Source of the DNA: Cephaloticoccus sp.
GTDB taxonomy: Bacteria > Verrucomicrobiota > Verrucomicrobiia > Opitutales > Opitutaceae
Length of the DNA stretch: 64,000 nucleotides
NCBI GenBank assembly: GCA_030833445.1
Contig: JAURHD010000007.1
Coordinates: 1 to 64,000, forward strand
Reading direction: 5' to 3'
The notes under the pieces were generated by a model. It had not been told where the DNA came from and searched no databases. It was given only the letters and a program-made list of their open reading frames with translations. Of the stretch, positions 46,698 through 55,439 are shown one piece after another. Within the stretch, counting starts at the first letter, position 1, and every line of letters starts with the position of its first letter. Made by a program: the position numbers and the translations under genes.

Positions 46698-48080
46698 ATG
46701 TCAGCATCCACCACTTTTGATCTCATTGTTATCGGTGCCGGCCCCGGCGGATACGTCTGCGCGTTTCGCTCCGCCCAGCTCGGTCTTAAGGTCGCCTTGA
46801 TTGACAAACGTAAAGAACTCGGCGGCACCTGCCTCAATGTCGGCTGCATTCCCAGCAAGGCACTCCTTGCCTCGTCCGAGCACTTCGCCTTTACGCAGCT
46901 TCATGCCGCGGCCCACGGCATCAAAGTCAACGGAGTTTCAATCGATGTGCCGACCATGCTGAAGAAGAAGGAAGACATTGTCGCCAAAATGACCGGCGGC
47001 ATCGCCATGCTGGCCAAGGCGCGCAAAGTCACCGTGATCAATGGTGAAGCGAAATTCACCGCCGCCAATACGGTCGCGGTCGGCGATCAATCCCTGACCG
47101 CCAAGAACATCGTCATCGCCACGGGTTCGGCGCCGGTCGAACTGCCGTTCATGAAGTTTGACGGCAAGACGGTCGTCTCCTCCGACCAAGCCATCGCGTT
47201 TACCGAAGTGCCGAAGAAACTCGTCGTGGTCGGGGGCGGCGCCATCGGTCTGGAACTCGGCTCAGTCTGGGCCCGGCTCGGTGCCGATGTGACCATCGTG
47301 GAATTTCTCCCGCAGATCGGCGGCGCGGCCGATGCCGATGTCATCCGTAACTTCACCCGCATACTTCAAAAGCAAGGCCTCAAGATCGAGGTCAACGCCA
47401 AGGTCACCGGCCTCAAGGACGGCAAGCTCACCGCCGAACGCGATGGCAAGACGCTGGAATTTCCCGCCGACAAGGTGCTCGTTTCCGTCGGTCGCCGCCC
47501 CTACACGGATGGACTTGGTTTGGACAAAGCCGGGGTCGAACTTACCGACAAGAAACGCATCAAGGTGGATGCACACCTCAAAACCAACGCCGCTGGCGTA
47601 TGGGCGATCGGTGACGTGATCGATGGCCCGATGCTCGCGCACAAAGCTGAAGAGGATGGTGTCGCTGTCGCCGAATGGATCGCCGGAAAGGCCGGTCACA
47701 TCAACTGGGACCTCATGCCGGCCATCATCTACACCGATCCCGAAATCGCGACCGTCGGCATGGGTGAGGACGCCGCCAAAAAGGCCGAGATAAAGGTCAA
47801 CGTCGGCAAATTCAACTTCGCCGCCAATGCCCGCGCTCACGCCAACGATGGCGCGGATGGCTTTGTGAAGATCATCGCCGACGCCACGACCGACAAAATT
47901 CTCGGCGCGCAGATCCTCGGCAAGAACGCCGGCGAACTCATCAGCGAAATCGTCACGCATATGGAATACGGCGGCAGCGCCGAGGACCTCGCCCGCACGA
48001 TCCACGCCCATCCGACGATGAGTGAAGCGGTCAAGGAAGCTGGTCTCGCGGTCAGCAAAAGTGCGTTGCATGCCTTTTGA
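46698..48080 (+). CDS. lpd: Dihydrolipoyl dehydrogenase E3
   Basis: 460 residues. FAD enzyme that reoxidises lipoamide and reduces NAD. Seen: GAGPGGYVCA near 12-21, the redox disulfide GGTCLNVGCIPSK near 42-54, NAD fold VVGGGAIGLELG near 175, and the C-terminal HAHPTMSEAVKEA with the catalytic His/Glu. It may serve both the 2-oxoglutarate and other 2-oxoacid complexes, such as the fused E1 at 55.4 kb. Confidence 0.96.
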   Translation: MSASTTFDLIVIGAGPGGYVCAFRSAQLGLKVALIDKRKELGGTCLNVGCIPSKALLASSEHFAFTQLHAAAHGIKVNGVSIDVPTMLKKKEDIVAKMTGGIAMLAKARKVTVINGEAKFTAANTVAVGDQSLTAKNIVIATGSAPVELPFMKFDGKTVVSSDQAIAFTEVPKKLVVVGGGAIGLELGSVWARLGADVTIVEFLPQIGGAADADVIRNFTRILQKQGLKIEVNAKVTGLKDGKLTAERDGKTLEFPADKVLVSVGRRPYTDGLGLDKAGVELTDKKRIKVDAHLKTNAAGVWAIGDVIDGPMLAHKAEEDGVAVAEWIAGKAGHINWDLMPAIIYTDPEIATVGMGEDAAKKAEIKVNVGKFNFAANARAHANDGADGFVKIIADATTDKILGAQILGKNAGELISEIVTHMEYGGSAEDLARTIHAHPTMSEAVKEAGLAVSKSALHAF

Positions 48081-48233
48081 AGACTTGCATCACGCGCAAA
48101 ACTTCCAGCAATCTCCGCTCGTGTTGAATTCTTCCCTTCTTCGTAAAGCTAACCTCTGGCGCGTCGTCGTTGACGCGTTCCGGCGTGTTGTTGCCTAGCG
48201 AAGGAGTCGATTCATCTACTCAACCAGCCTTGC

Positions 48234-48260
48234 AACCGCGCCCTCCCCGGCGCGGTTTTT
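48234..48260 (+). terminator. Terminator of the sucA-sucB-lpd operon
   Basis: Perfect nine-base arms AACCGCGCC (48234-48242) and GGCGCGGTT (48249-48257), six-base loop, then a T-run. It lies about 155 bases after lpd and before the EamA-type transporter. Confidence 0.88.
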
Positions 48261-48284
48261 CTGTGCCGGGTGGCGCCGATCCAA

Positions 48285-49160
48285 ATGACCCAGTCCACAC
48301 CGGCAAAAGCCTCTCCTCATCACGCCCGCGGTATCATCCTCATGGTGCTATCCACCGTGGGCTTCACCGCAAATATCCTGCTGATCCGGGCGTTTGCCAC
48401 GCTCGAGGGCACCAACATGTGGTTTCTGGTCTGCATGCGGTTTCTCACCGGCCTGTTCCTGATCAGCACCATCTACCATCGGGAATTTCAGCCGCGGAAC
48501 CTGTTGTTGAATCCACGCCTCATCGCCCGTGGCGTGATCGGTGGCATTGGCACGGCCGGCTACTACATCACCATAGCCCACTTGGGTGCAGGTCGGGCCA
48601 CCTTCATCGGGAACACCTACGTTATCTGGGGCGGTTTGCTGGCGGTCTGGGTTCTAAGCGAACGCTTCACCCTGCGGCTGGCAGTCGGCTGCGTCTCCAC
48701 GCTCAGCGGAATCGCCCTTCTGACCAACGTAATCGGCACGGCGATGCACCCCGGTATTTACGACGTGTTGGCGTTGGTCACCGCGTTTGCCTCCGCCACT
48801 GTCATCGTGCTGATCCGGCAGCTTCATGCGAAGGAACATACCTCAACCATCTTTGCCGCCCAGTGCGTCTACGGTTTATTGATCTGCAGTATCCCGGCCT
48901 GGCACCTGACCGATACGTTGCCCACCGGTTCATGGTGGATTATCCTCGGTGCCAGCGTTTCAGCCGCCGTGGGACAACTCTGCATGACCCGAGCCTTTCG
49001 CGATCTCACCGTCGGTGAAGGTTCCCTGCTGCAAATGCTCGTGCCCCTCGGGGTGGCAATCGGTGGCGTATTGCTATTCAGCGAACATTACACTGCCACC
49101 GAATTGATCGGGGCAGTGTTGATCTTGGGCGGATCGGTCCTGCCGTCCCTGCGACGTTAA
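48285..49160 (+). CDS. EamA/DMT-family transporter
   Basis: 291 residues, ten membrane helices in two EamA repeats (about 18-150 and 160-290). Typical phrases: GTAGYYITIAHLGAGRATF near 87-105 and SVSAAVGQLCMTRAFRDLT near 225-243. Such proteins export amino acids, nucleosides or other metabolites; the substrate is unknown. I use the ATG at 48285 instead of a GTG 15 bases upstream. Its stop overlaps the convergent PhyH gene. Confidence 0.88.
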   Translation: MTQSTPAKASPHHARGIILMVLSTVGFTANILLIRAFATLEGTNMWFLVCMRFLTGLFLISTIYHREFQPRNLLLNPRLIARGVIGGIGTAGYYITIAHLGAGRATFIGNTYVIWGGLLAVWVLSERFTLRLAVGCVSTLSGIALLTNVIGTAMHPGIYDVLALVTAFASATVIVLIRQLHAKEHTSTIFAAQCVYGLLICSIPAWHLTDTLPTGSWWIILGASVSAAVGQLCMTRAFRDLTVGEGSLLQMLVPLGVAIGGVLLFSEHYTATELIGAVLILGGSVLPSLRR

Positions 49161-49993
49161 GCCTTGGCTGCCTTGGCGGCTTCCCGGGCCACTCGCTGAC
49201 GGACCTGCCATGGAAAACTCCGCGGAGCCGCGAGCGGTTTCTCATAGGCGGAGCCCATCGCGATATAGGCGCGCCGGTAGTCCTCTGAGTTATTCGGCGG
49301 GGTGTAATGCAACGTCCGGCCATGGTGAAACGTAGCTCCACCAGCGGGCAGTTCGCAGGCCACGGCACTGCTGAAATCAACGGCACCCGGCACCACTTCC
49401 AAGCCCGGGGTCAAAGGATTGTCCCCGATGGGGCGATGCGGCACGATTTCGTTGCGGTGCGATCCGGGCACAAAATGCATGCAGCCATTTACCGTGGTCG
49501 CGGGCTGCAATGGAATCCAGACACTCAAGCTGGAATACTCCTTCGCCGGATTCCAATACGCCTCATCCTGATGCCAAGGTGTGGCGGCGGCATTGTGCGC
49601 CGGTTTGTTGATCGCATGGTCCCCGACCATCTTGGTGTCGTCGCCATGGAGTTGCTTCATCATGGCCTTCAGATTGGCCACCATCTGCGTCTGCAATAGC
49701 TCGGGAGCATATTTGGCCGGCTGAAGAATCTGCGGAATGGAAATCTTTTTACCGGCTTCCCGCGCGCCATTAAGATCGTAGAGATCCCCATCGGCCTTGC
49801 TGCTGTCCTCATGGAAGAGCCGGTCATAGATCGCTTTCACGGTTTCAATCTCGGCCACCGGCATGATTGCATCGATAGCCAGGTAGCCATGCTCATGATA
49901 AAATGCAATTTGCTCAGGCGTGAGGAGATGCGTCGGGCGCAAGGGCGGTGTGGCACCGTAGTTGGGGAGCTGTGGGGCGGTCATGGCATTCAT
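49157..49993 (-). CDS. Phytanoyl-CoA dioxygenase family oxygenase
   Basis: 278 residues with the PhyH-type Fe(II)/2-oxoglutarate fold. The metal site is WHQDEAYW (HxD near residues 140-143) and a distal His in HHGRTLHYTPPN near 223-234, with a following Arg for 2-oxoglutarate. It hydroxylates an unknown small molecule. An AraC-type regulator is divergently encoded about 70 bases away and may control it. Confidence 0.9.
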   Translation of the reverse strand: MNAMTAPQLPNYGATPPLRPTHLLTPEQIAFYHEHGYLAIDAIMPVAEIETVKAIYDRLFHEDSSKADGDLYDLNGAREAGKKISIPQILQPAKYAPELLQTQMVANLKAMMKQLHGDDTKMVGDHAINKPAHNAAATPWHQDEAYWNPAKEYSSLSVWIPLQPATTVNGCMHFVPGSHRNEIVPHRPIGDNPLTPGLEVVPGAVDFSSAVACELPAGGATFHHGRTLHYTPPNNSEDYRRAYIAMGSAYEKPLAAPRSFPWQVRQRVAREAAKAAKA

Positions 49994-50063
49994 CGTCGGT
50001 CAGGTTAACAGAAAAACGAAGCCCTTGCGTCCGTGCGCATACGGCAGCACAAAATCAAACATC

Positions 50064-50945
50064 ATGCCTCGTCCTCCCAGCGCCCGGAATGCCGGCCGAA
50101 TCGATTTGTCCGCCCGGGACATCAATTTGCCGGGGGTGCTGGAAATCGGCAGCTATCATTACAAATCGGCCCAACGCGGGCTGCAGGGCGTCGCCCACGA
50201 AGGTTGCTTCGGGATCTGTCACCTCGTGCGCGGGGTGCAGACCTATCGGGTCGATGCGGATGTCTGTCACCTACGTGGAGGTGATCAGTTGCTCACCTTC
50301 CCCGGCGAGGCTCTCGACACCGCGGGAACTCCGGAAGAAAAAGGGCACCTACATTGGTTTGTGCTGCGCATGCAACCTCTCGATGCGCCGCTGCTCTTTC
50401 TCGATGCAACCGCGGCGGTCGAACTCCGCAAAGTGCTGCTCGCCCTGCCCAACCGCCACTTTGCGGCGCACCCCGATGCGGATGATTTGGCCGCTACAAT
50501 ATTAAACACCCTGCAAACCAAGCCGACGCAGCTGCTTTCCCGCATGAGTGCCGCCCAATTGTTACTGCGCTATATTTTTCAGCTGCTGGAAGCGGCGGGG
50601 CGGGATGAAGCAGGCCGGCCATCACCCAGAATCCAGCGTTGCTTGGACCATATCACGGATCACCTGCACGAGACGCTTAGTGTGCCAGAACTGGCCACTC
50701 TGATTGGTCTCTCAGAATCCCGATTCAAGAACCGCTTTCGCGAAGAGGTCGGCATTCCTCCCGGCGATTATGTGTTGCGCAGCAAGATCACCGCCGCTTG
50801 CGAAGATCTAAAAAATCAGGAGAGCATGGTCACCACGGTTGCCCACGCGTTCGGATTTTCGAGTTCGCAGTATTTCGCCACGGTATTCCGGCGTTTCATG
50901 GGTCTCACGCCAACGGCCTATAAACGCCGTCATTTGCAGCGTTAA
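50064..50945 (+). CDS. AraC-family transcriptional regulator
   Basis: 293 residues: a cupin-like N-terminal ligand domain (about 20-120) and a C-terminal pair of helix-turn-helix motifs (about 190-290), including LSVPELATLIGLSESRFKNR near 206-225 and VAHAFGFSSSQYFATVFRRF near 259-278. I use the ATG giving MPRPPSARN; 34 upstream residues overlap the PhyH gene. It probably regulates the divergent PhyH gene in response to a small molecule. Confidence 0.88.
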   Translation: MPRPPSARNAGRIDLSARDINLPGVLEIGSYHYKSAQRGLQGVAHEGCFGICHLVRGVQTYRVDADVCHLRGGDQLLTFPGEALDTAGTPEEKGHLHWFVLRMQPLDAPLLFLDATAAVELRKVLLALPNRHFAAHPDADDLAATILNTLQTKPTQLLSRMSAAQLLLRYIFQLLEAAGRDEAGRPSPRIQRCLDHITDHLHETLSVPELATLIGLSESRFKNRFREEVGIPPGDYVLRSKITAACEDLKNQESMVTTVAHAFGFSSSQYFATVFRRFMGLTPTAYKRRHLQR

Positions 50946-50992
50946 CTTGAAACAAACTTGCGACCGTCAGTTCAAGGATCGCTAGTGGAAGG

Positions 50993-51682
50993 GTGAGCAA
51001 GCGCACCTTAATTCTCTGGGACATCGACGGAACCATTATCGTATCGCACGGCGCCGGAGTGCGCGCGATGGAACGCGGTTTCACCGAGCGTTTCGGCCGG
51101 CCATGTGACCTAAGCAAGATCGACTGGGCAGGCCGCACGGACAGCTGGATCACTAGCGAAGTATTGCGGCATAACAATCTGCCGGCCACCCCGGAGAACA
51201 TCCAAGCCTACCTCGAAGCCTATCTTTCCCTGCTACCAATCGAATTGGCCAACGGCCAGCAGGGTCAGGTGCTGCCAGGCGTGCTCGAATTGCTAGAGAC
51301 CTTGCACCATCACCCGCATATCGCCCAAGGCCTGCTCACCGGCAATTTGCAGCGCGGGGCTCAGTTTAAACTGACCCACTACAAGGTCTGGCACTATTTC
51401 GAATTCGGCGCCTTTGCCGATGACAGTCCCCGTCGCAATGATCTCGGACCGCATGCCTTGCGTCGGGCCGGCGCCCATCACGGTGTGGAGTTCGCGCCGG
51501 ACAGCACCTTCATCATCGGCGACACGCCCCATGATATTGAATGCGGCAAGGTCATCGGAGCCAAAACCATCGCCGTGGCTACGGGCAACTACTCACTCGA
51601 GGAATTACAATCGCATGCCCCGACCACCGCCTTCGCCAACTTGAGCGATACGGCCGCATTTTTGCTCACGATCGGCGCCTGA
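50993..51682 (+). CDS. HAD-family phosphatase
   Basis: 229 residues from a GTG. HAD motif I is LWDIDGTII near 8-16 with the nucleophile Asp10; motif II is LTGN near 114; motif IV is IIGDTPHDIECG near 172-183. The cap domain resembles phosphoglycolate phosphatase-like enzymes, but the substrate is open. It ends immediately next to the convergent lipoprotein gene. Confidence 0.85.
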   Translation: MSKRTLILWDIDGTIIVSHGAGVRAMERGFTERFGRPCDLSKIDWAGRTDSWITSEVLRHNNLPATPENIQAYLEAYLSLLPIELANGQQGQVLPGVLELLETLHHHPHIAQGLLTGNLQRGAQFKLTHYKVWHYFEFGAFADDSPRRNDLGPHALRRAGAHHGVEFAPDSTFIIGDTPHDIECGKVIGAKTIAVATGNYSLEELQSHAPTTAFANLSDTAAFLLTIGA

Positions 51683-52105
51683 TTATTTCGCCTTCTTCAT
51701 CTCTACGGCGGTCACTTTGCCCTGCATCAGGACAACGCGCACGGCATCCTCAAAGCGCTCATCATGGCGGTCATACGCCACCCCGCCCCCGACGCCACTG
51801 CCATAGCCGCCGGAACTGACACCCAACCCGAGGGAAAACTTCGGCTTTTTATCGTAGTAAGCCCAAATCTCCGCCGTGCCTTCTTCCGTGGTGCGCGTAA
51901 AAATCCGGTCCGGCTCACCCAAGGCCACTTTCACCTGCTTGGGGGTGAAACCGAGGTCTACCCGGCCCGCCCGAATCGTCGCCTGCACTTCCGGGGACCA
52001 TTCGTTGAATACGGCCTTATTTTGGTTGATGCGAGAGTCCACCGATGCGCAACCACCTAAAACCAAAGTAATAGCTAGAAGTAAGCTGGAGAGAGTAGTT
52101 TTCAT
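51683..52105 (-). CDS. Small lipoprotein with BamE/SmpA-like domain
   Basis: 140 residues, lipobox VLGGC (Cys near 18). The domain shows the BamE-like pattern: a turn before TPKQVKVALGEPDRIF and a later EIWAYYD, then a Gly/Ser-rich loop and a basic end. BamE-like lipoproteins help the outer-membrane assembly machine, though other small lipoproteins share the fold. I use the ATG before the signal; the longer frame overlaps rpiB. Confidence 0.78.
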   Translation of the reverse strand: MKTTLSSLLLAITLVLGGCASVDSRINQNKAVFNEWSPEVQATIRAGRVDLGFTPKQVKVALGEPDRIFTRTTEEGTAEIWAYYDKKPKFSLGLGVSSGGYGSGVGGGVAYDRHDERFEDAVRVVLMQGKVTAVEMKKAK

Positions 52106-52177
52106 GGGAAGTTTTGTTGCGCCAGAATCTGGCCTGTTCTCAATGACAGCACAATTCCCTAACCGTTCACTCCAACT

Positions 52178-52621
52178 ATGAAAACCTTTACTATTGCGAT
52201 TGGATCCGACCACGCCGGTTACGCCTATAAGGAGGCCATCAAGGGCATGCTGCTAGCCGAAGGTCACACCGTGCGCGATTTCGGCACCCATTCGGCAGAA
52301 CGCTGTGATTACCCCGATTTTTGTTTTCCTGTCGCCCGGGCGGTCGCCGCTGGTGAAGTCGAGCGCGGGATCGTGCTGGGAGGTTCAGGCAACGGGGAAG
52401 CCATGGCGGCCAACCGGGTGAAGGGAGTTCGCTGCGGCGTGTGTTGGAACGAACAGGTCGCGATTTGGAACCGGTCACACAACGACGCCAATTGTCTCTC
52501 CCTCGGTGAACGCACCATCACCCAGGAGGAAGCCTTTCACATTGTCCGCGTTTGGCTGGCCACGGAGTTCGAAGGCGACCGCCACATCGCCCGCATCCGC
52601 AAACTGGATAGCATGGCGTAA
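52178..52621 (+). CDS. rpiB: Ribose-5-phosphate isomerase B
   Basis: 147 residues. It interconverts ribose 5-phosphate and ribulose 5-phosphate. Family marks: IAIGSDHAGYAYKEAI near 6-21, CDYPDF near 43, and GIVLGGSGNGEAMAANRVKG near 64-83. Here GSGNG replaces the common GTGIG, a known variation in this family, which also includes sugar isomerases such as LacA/B. Confidence 0.9.
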   Translation: MKTFTIAIGSDHAGYAYKEAIKGMLLAEGHTVRDFGTHSAERCDYPDFCFPVARAVAAGEVERGIVLGGSGNGEAMAANRVKGVRCGVCWNEQVAIWNRSHNDANCLSLGERTITQEEAFHIVRVWLATEFEGDRHIARIRKLDSMA

Positions 52622-52662
52622 TCCCTCGATTGGGTCGCGATTCAGGTGATTCCAAATATGAT

Positions 52663-52686
52663 TTGACATTAAAGTAATTATTACTT
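52663..52686 (+). promoter_or_regulatory. Promoter with operator-like inverted repeat before the MarR gene
   Basis: A consensus TTGACA (52663-52668) is followed by AAGTAAT-T-ATTACTT (52672-52686), a perfect seven-base-arm inverted repeat located where the promoter spacer should be. The -10 is not clear. The position, 16 bases before the MarR ATG, fits autorepression. Confidence 0.6.
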
Positions 52687-52701
52687 CGATGTTCAATCGT
52701 T

Positions 52702-53145
52702 ATGGGAACCCATTACCAAGGATCGAAGGAAGAAACCGACGCACTCAATGCTTACATCAAGCTGATGCGAGCGGCTGAGACCCTTACTGCGAGATCCCAT
52801 GCGGTGCTCCCCAAGAATCTTACTCTTTCACAATTCGGTGCTCTGGAAGCACTTTTGCATCGAGGTTCCATGTGCCAGTCCGAGTTGGCAGCCAAGTTAC
52901 TCAAGAGCGGAGGCAACATTACCCTAGTAGTCGATAATTTGGTCAAGGCCGGCTTGGTAACCAGGCAAAGGGATGAACAGGACCGCCGTTTCATCACCGT
53001 ATCCCTTACGGAGAAGGGCCGCAGCTATATTTCCGAGCTGTTCCCGAAAGTCGTGGCCAACATCACCAAGGAATTTGGCATTCTCAGTAGTGCCGAACAA
53101 TTCACCTTGTGTTGGCTGTGCAAAAAACTCGGCACGGCTAGCTAG
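52702..53145 (+). CDS. MarR-family regulator (MhqR-like)
   Basis: 147 residues with a winged helix: CQSELAAKLLKSGGNITLVV near 59-78 holds the recognition helix, and RQRDEQDRRFITVSLTEKG near 88-106 is the wing with the usual DRR. It precedes DoxX, ring-cleaving dioxygenase and esterase genes. That order matches the regulon of B. subtilis MhqR, which derepresses quinone and azo-compound defence. No obvious sensing cysteine pair; MhqR itself does not rely on one. Confidence 0.9.
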   Translation: MGTHYQGSKEETDALNAYIKLMRAAETLTARSHAVLPKNLTLSQFGALEALLHRGSMCQSELAAKLLKSGGNITLVVDNLVKAGLVTRQRDEQDRRFITVSLTEKGRSYISELFPKVVANITKEFGILSSAEQFTLCWLCKKLGTAS

Positions 53146-53216
53146 TGAAACTCCCACCCAAGAACCAATTAACCATTACTCTTTATCCTATACTTCAACA
53201 TCAAATCATTTATCCA

Positions 53217-53660
53217 ATGAAAACCATAATTAGCAAAATCCTGAATACTAACGCCCGCAATTGGGCTCTCCTCGCTCCGCGCCTCGTGCTCGGGGTGATC
53301 ATGTTCGCCCACGGCGCCCAAAAGCTCTTCGGCTGGTTCGGAGGCTACGGCCTCAAGGGAACTGCTGGCTTTTTCGCCGAAAGCCTGGGTATGACTCCCG
53401 GCATTCTCTGGGCCGGCATGGCCGGCGGTGGCGAATTCCTCAGCGGCATCCTGTTGATCCTGGGCTTGGCCACCCGCTTCGGCGCCTTGAGCAGTGCCAT
53501 CACCATGACCGTCGCAATCATCACCGTGCATCACGGCGCCTTCTTCCTGCCCGCCGGCATGGAATACGTCCTCGCCCTGATCGCGATCTCCATCGCCCTG
53601 CTCATCAATGGTGGCGGCGACTTGTCGATCGACGCCGGTCTCACCCGAAAGAACACCTGA
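53217..53660 (+). CDS. DoxX-family membrane protein (MhqP-like)
   Basis: 147 residues with four membrane helices. The DoxX phrase LVLGVIMFAHGAQKLFGWFG lies near 23-42. Start chosen as the ATG before the conserved first helix; the frame continues upstream without support. DoxX proteins are linked to quinone or thiol stress. Second gene of the MarR-led cluster. Confidence 0.88.
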   Translation: MKTIISKILNTNARNWALLAPRLVLGVIMFAHGAQKLFGWFGGYGLKGTAGFFAESLGMTPGILWAGMAGGGEFLSGILLILGLATRFGALSSAITMTVAIITVHHGAFFLPAGMEYVLALIAISIALLINGGGDLSIDAGLTRKNT

Positions 53661-53709
53661 AAAAAACCAAATGTCACTCAATGAGTGGCATTCAAAATCT
53701 CCTCTTATC

Positions 53710-54639
53710 ATGAATCTCACCGGTCTGCATCACATCACCGCCATTGCTTCGGATCCGAAGCAAAACGTGGATTTCTACACCCGTGTGTTGGGTCTGCGCT
53801 TTGTTAAAAAGTCGGTCAACCAGGACGATCCCGGGACCTACCACCTTTACTATGGAAACTACGAGGCCTCACCGGGAACCATCCTGACTTTCTTCCCCTG
53901 GCCGGGTATGCGTCGGGGTCGACCCGGGCATGGGCAAGCCTATGCCACCGCCTATTCCATTCCAGCGGGTGCGGTAGACTATTGGACCGGTCGTTTGTCA
54001 GATCTAAAAATTAAGACCGAGCCCACAGTCGAACGTTTTGGCGACCAAGTCATCACCCTGTTCGATCCGGATGGTCTGCGCGTGGAACTGGTAGCCAGCC
54101 AGGAAACCGATAGCCGTCCCGCCACTCCCTCCCCGGATGTGCCGGCCGACTATGCCCTTCGGGGTTTTCAAAGCAGCACCTTGGGCCTGACCGATATCCA
54201 AGCGACCGCTCAAATCCTCACGGGTAACATGGGTTATCGTGAAGTAGCCCAAGCTGGTCACCGCACCCGTTATACCGTGGGCAATGGCGGACCGGGCACC
54301 TACGTCGACTTACTGGTGGATCCCAATCTACCCCACGGCCTGAACGGTGCCGGGACCATTCACCACGTCGCTTTCCGGACTCCGGACGACGCCAGCCATG
54401 AGATCGCTCACGGCGAAATTGCCTCGGCTGGTTATCATATCAGCCCGATCATCGATCGCGCATATTTCAAATCCATCTACTACCGGGAACCTGGTGGCGT
54501 GTTGTTTGAAATAGCGACGGATCGACCCGGTTTCACCATCGACGAACCACTTGAGTCACTCGGCACCCACTTGGGTTTGCCCCCGCGGCTGGAGCCGCAT
54601 CGCGCAGCCATTGAAGCAGCCCTGCCAAAACTGAACTAA
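53710..54639 (+). CDS. Ring-cleaving dioxygenase of the VOC superfamily (MhqO-like)
   Basis: 309 residues with two VOC (glyoxalase) modules at about 1-130 and 150-280. Starts LTGLHHITAIASDPKQNVDF and ends near a YREPGGVLFEIATDRPGF metal-site segment at about 260-277. It likely opens hydroquinone-type rings using Fe. I use the ATG at 53710; an earlier ATG at 53671 adds 13 residues. Lies between the DoxX and esterase genes. Confidence 0.9.
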   Translation: MNLTGLHHITAIASDPKQNVDFYTRVLGLRFVKKSVNQDDPGTYHLYYGNYEASPGTILTFFPWPGMRRGRPGHGQAYATAYSIPAGAVDYWTGRLSDLKIKTEPTVERFGDQVITLFDPDGLRVELVASQETDSRPATPSPDVPADYALRGFQSSTLGLTDIQATAQILTGNMGYREVAQAGHRTRYTVGNGGPGTYVDLLVDPNLPHGLNGAGTIHHVAFRTPDDASHEIAHGEIASAGYHISPIIDRAYFKSIYYREPGGVLFEIATDRPGFTIDEPLESLGTHLGLPPRLEPHRAAIEAALPKLN

Positions 54640-54660
54640 TCATCTCGGAAATGGAACACC

Positions 54661-55278
54661 ATGACCCTGCATAATCATCACTATCACTACACAATCGGAA
54701 CGGATCCGGCCGCACCTCCACTCCTGTTGCTGCACGGCACCGGGGGCAATGAAAACGATCTGTTGCCGTTGGCTCGGGTCCTGTCGCCGGGTAGCACTGT
54801 GCTCAGTCCCCGTGGACGAGTCAGTGAACGCGGAGCCAATCGCTTCTTTGCCCGCTTAGCCGAGGGTGTATTCGACTTGGATGAAGTCACTCGGCGCACA
54901 CATGTGTTGGCCGATTTTGTCATCGCTGCCTGCGGGGAACACGGTATCGAAGCCGGCTCGCTGATCGCCGTGGGCTTTTCCAATGGAGCCAACATTGCCG
55001 CCAGCTTATTACAACTGCGTCCCGAGGTGTTGGCAGGTGCCATCTTGCTGCGTCCCATGGTCGTCCTCCCTGATTCCGCACCCAAGGATTCCTTGCTGGG
55101 GAAACGGGTCCTCATTGCCAGTGGAACACAGGACCCGATCGTGCCGTCGGCTCATCCGGAAAAGTTAGCCGATCTCCTGCGCGCGGGGGGATCAGAAGTT
55201 TCCGTCCAGCTGTTCCCGATCGGTCATCAACTTACCACGGCCGATATTATGGCTGCGAAAGATTTCCTGGGTTCCTAA
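54661..55278 (+). CDS. Alpha/beta hydrolase (MhqD-like esterase)
   Basis: 205 residues. The family oxyanion loop LLLHGTGGNENDLLPLA lies near 22-38, the nucleophile in GFSNGAN near 105-111, the acid in SGTQDPIVP near 158, and the His in IGHQL near 188. Phospholipase/carboxylesterase family. It completes the MarR-DoxX-dioxygenase-esterase set. Confidence 0.9.
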   Translation: MTLHNHHYHYTIGTDPAAPPLLLLHGTGGNENDLLPLARVLSPGSTVLSPRGRVSERGANRFFARLAEGVFDLDEVTRRTHVLADFVIAACGEHGIEAGSLIAVGFSNGANIAASLLQLRPEVLAGAILLRPMVVLPDSAPKDSLLGKRVLIASGTQDPIVPSAHPEKLADLLRAGGSEVSVQLFPIGHQLTTADIMAAKDFLGS

Positions 55279-55297
55279 GTCGCAGGACCAATCGAAA

Positions 55298-55322
55298 CGC
55301 ACTTCCGAACCACGGAAGTGCG
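55298..55322. terminator. Hairpin after the esterase gene
   Basis: Perfect ten-base arms CGCACTTCCG (55298-55307) and CGGAAGTGCG (55313-55322) with a five-base loop, 20 bases after the stop. No T-run follows, so it could be a 3-prime stabiliser or a weak terminator. Confidence 0.55.
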
Positions 55323-55439
55323 CAAATGATTGTCCATGAAGTGTCGCCCCGGCCAATCCGTCGGCACCAAAATGAATTCCCCGGCACCAAATCTCTCGCT
55401 TGCGCGGGGCGGAGCCGCCCGCCACCGTGAAGGCAAATC

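Noticed and set aside
48170-49018. 282-codon frame overlapping the EamA-type transporter in another frame
   Set aside because: The translation is His/Arg-rich without structure, while the other frame gives a clean ten-helix transporter.
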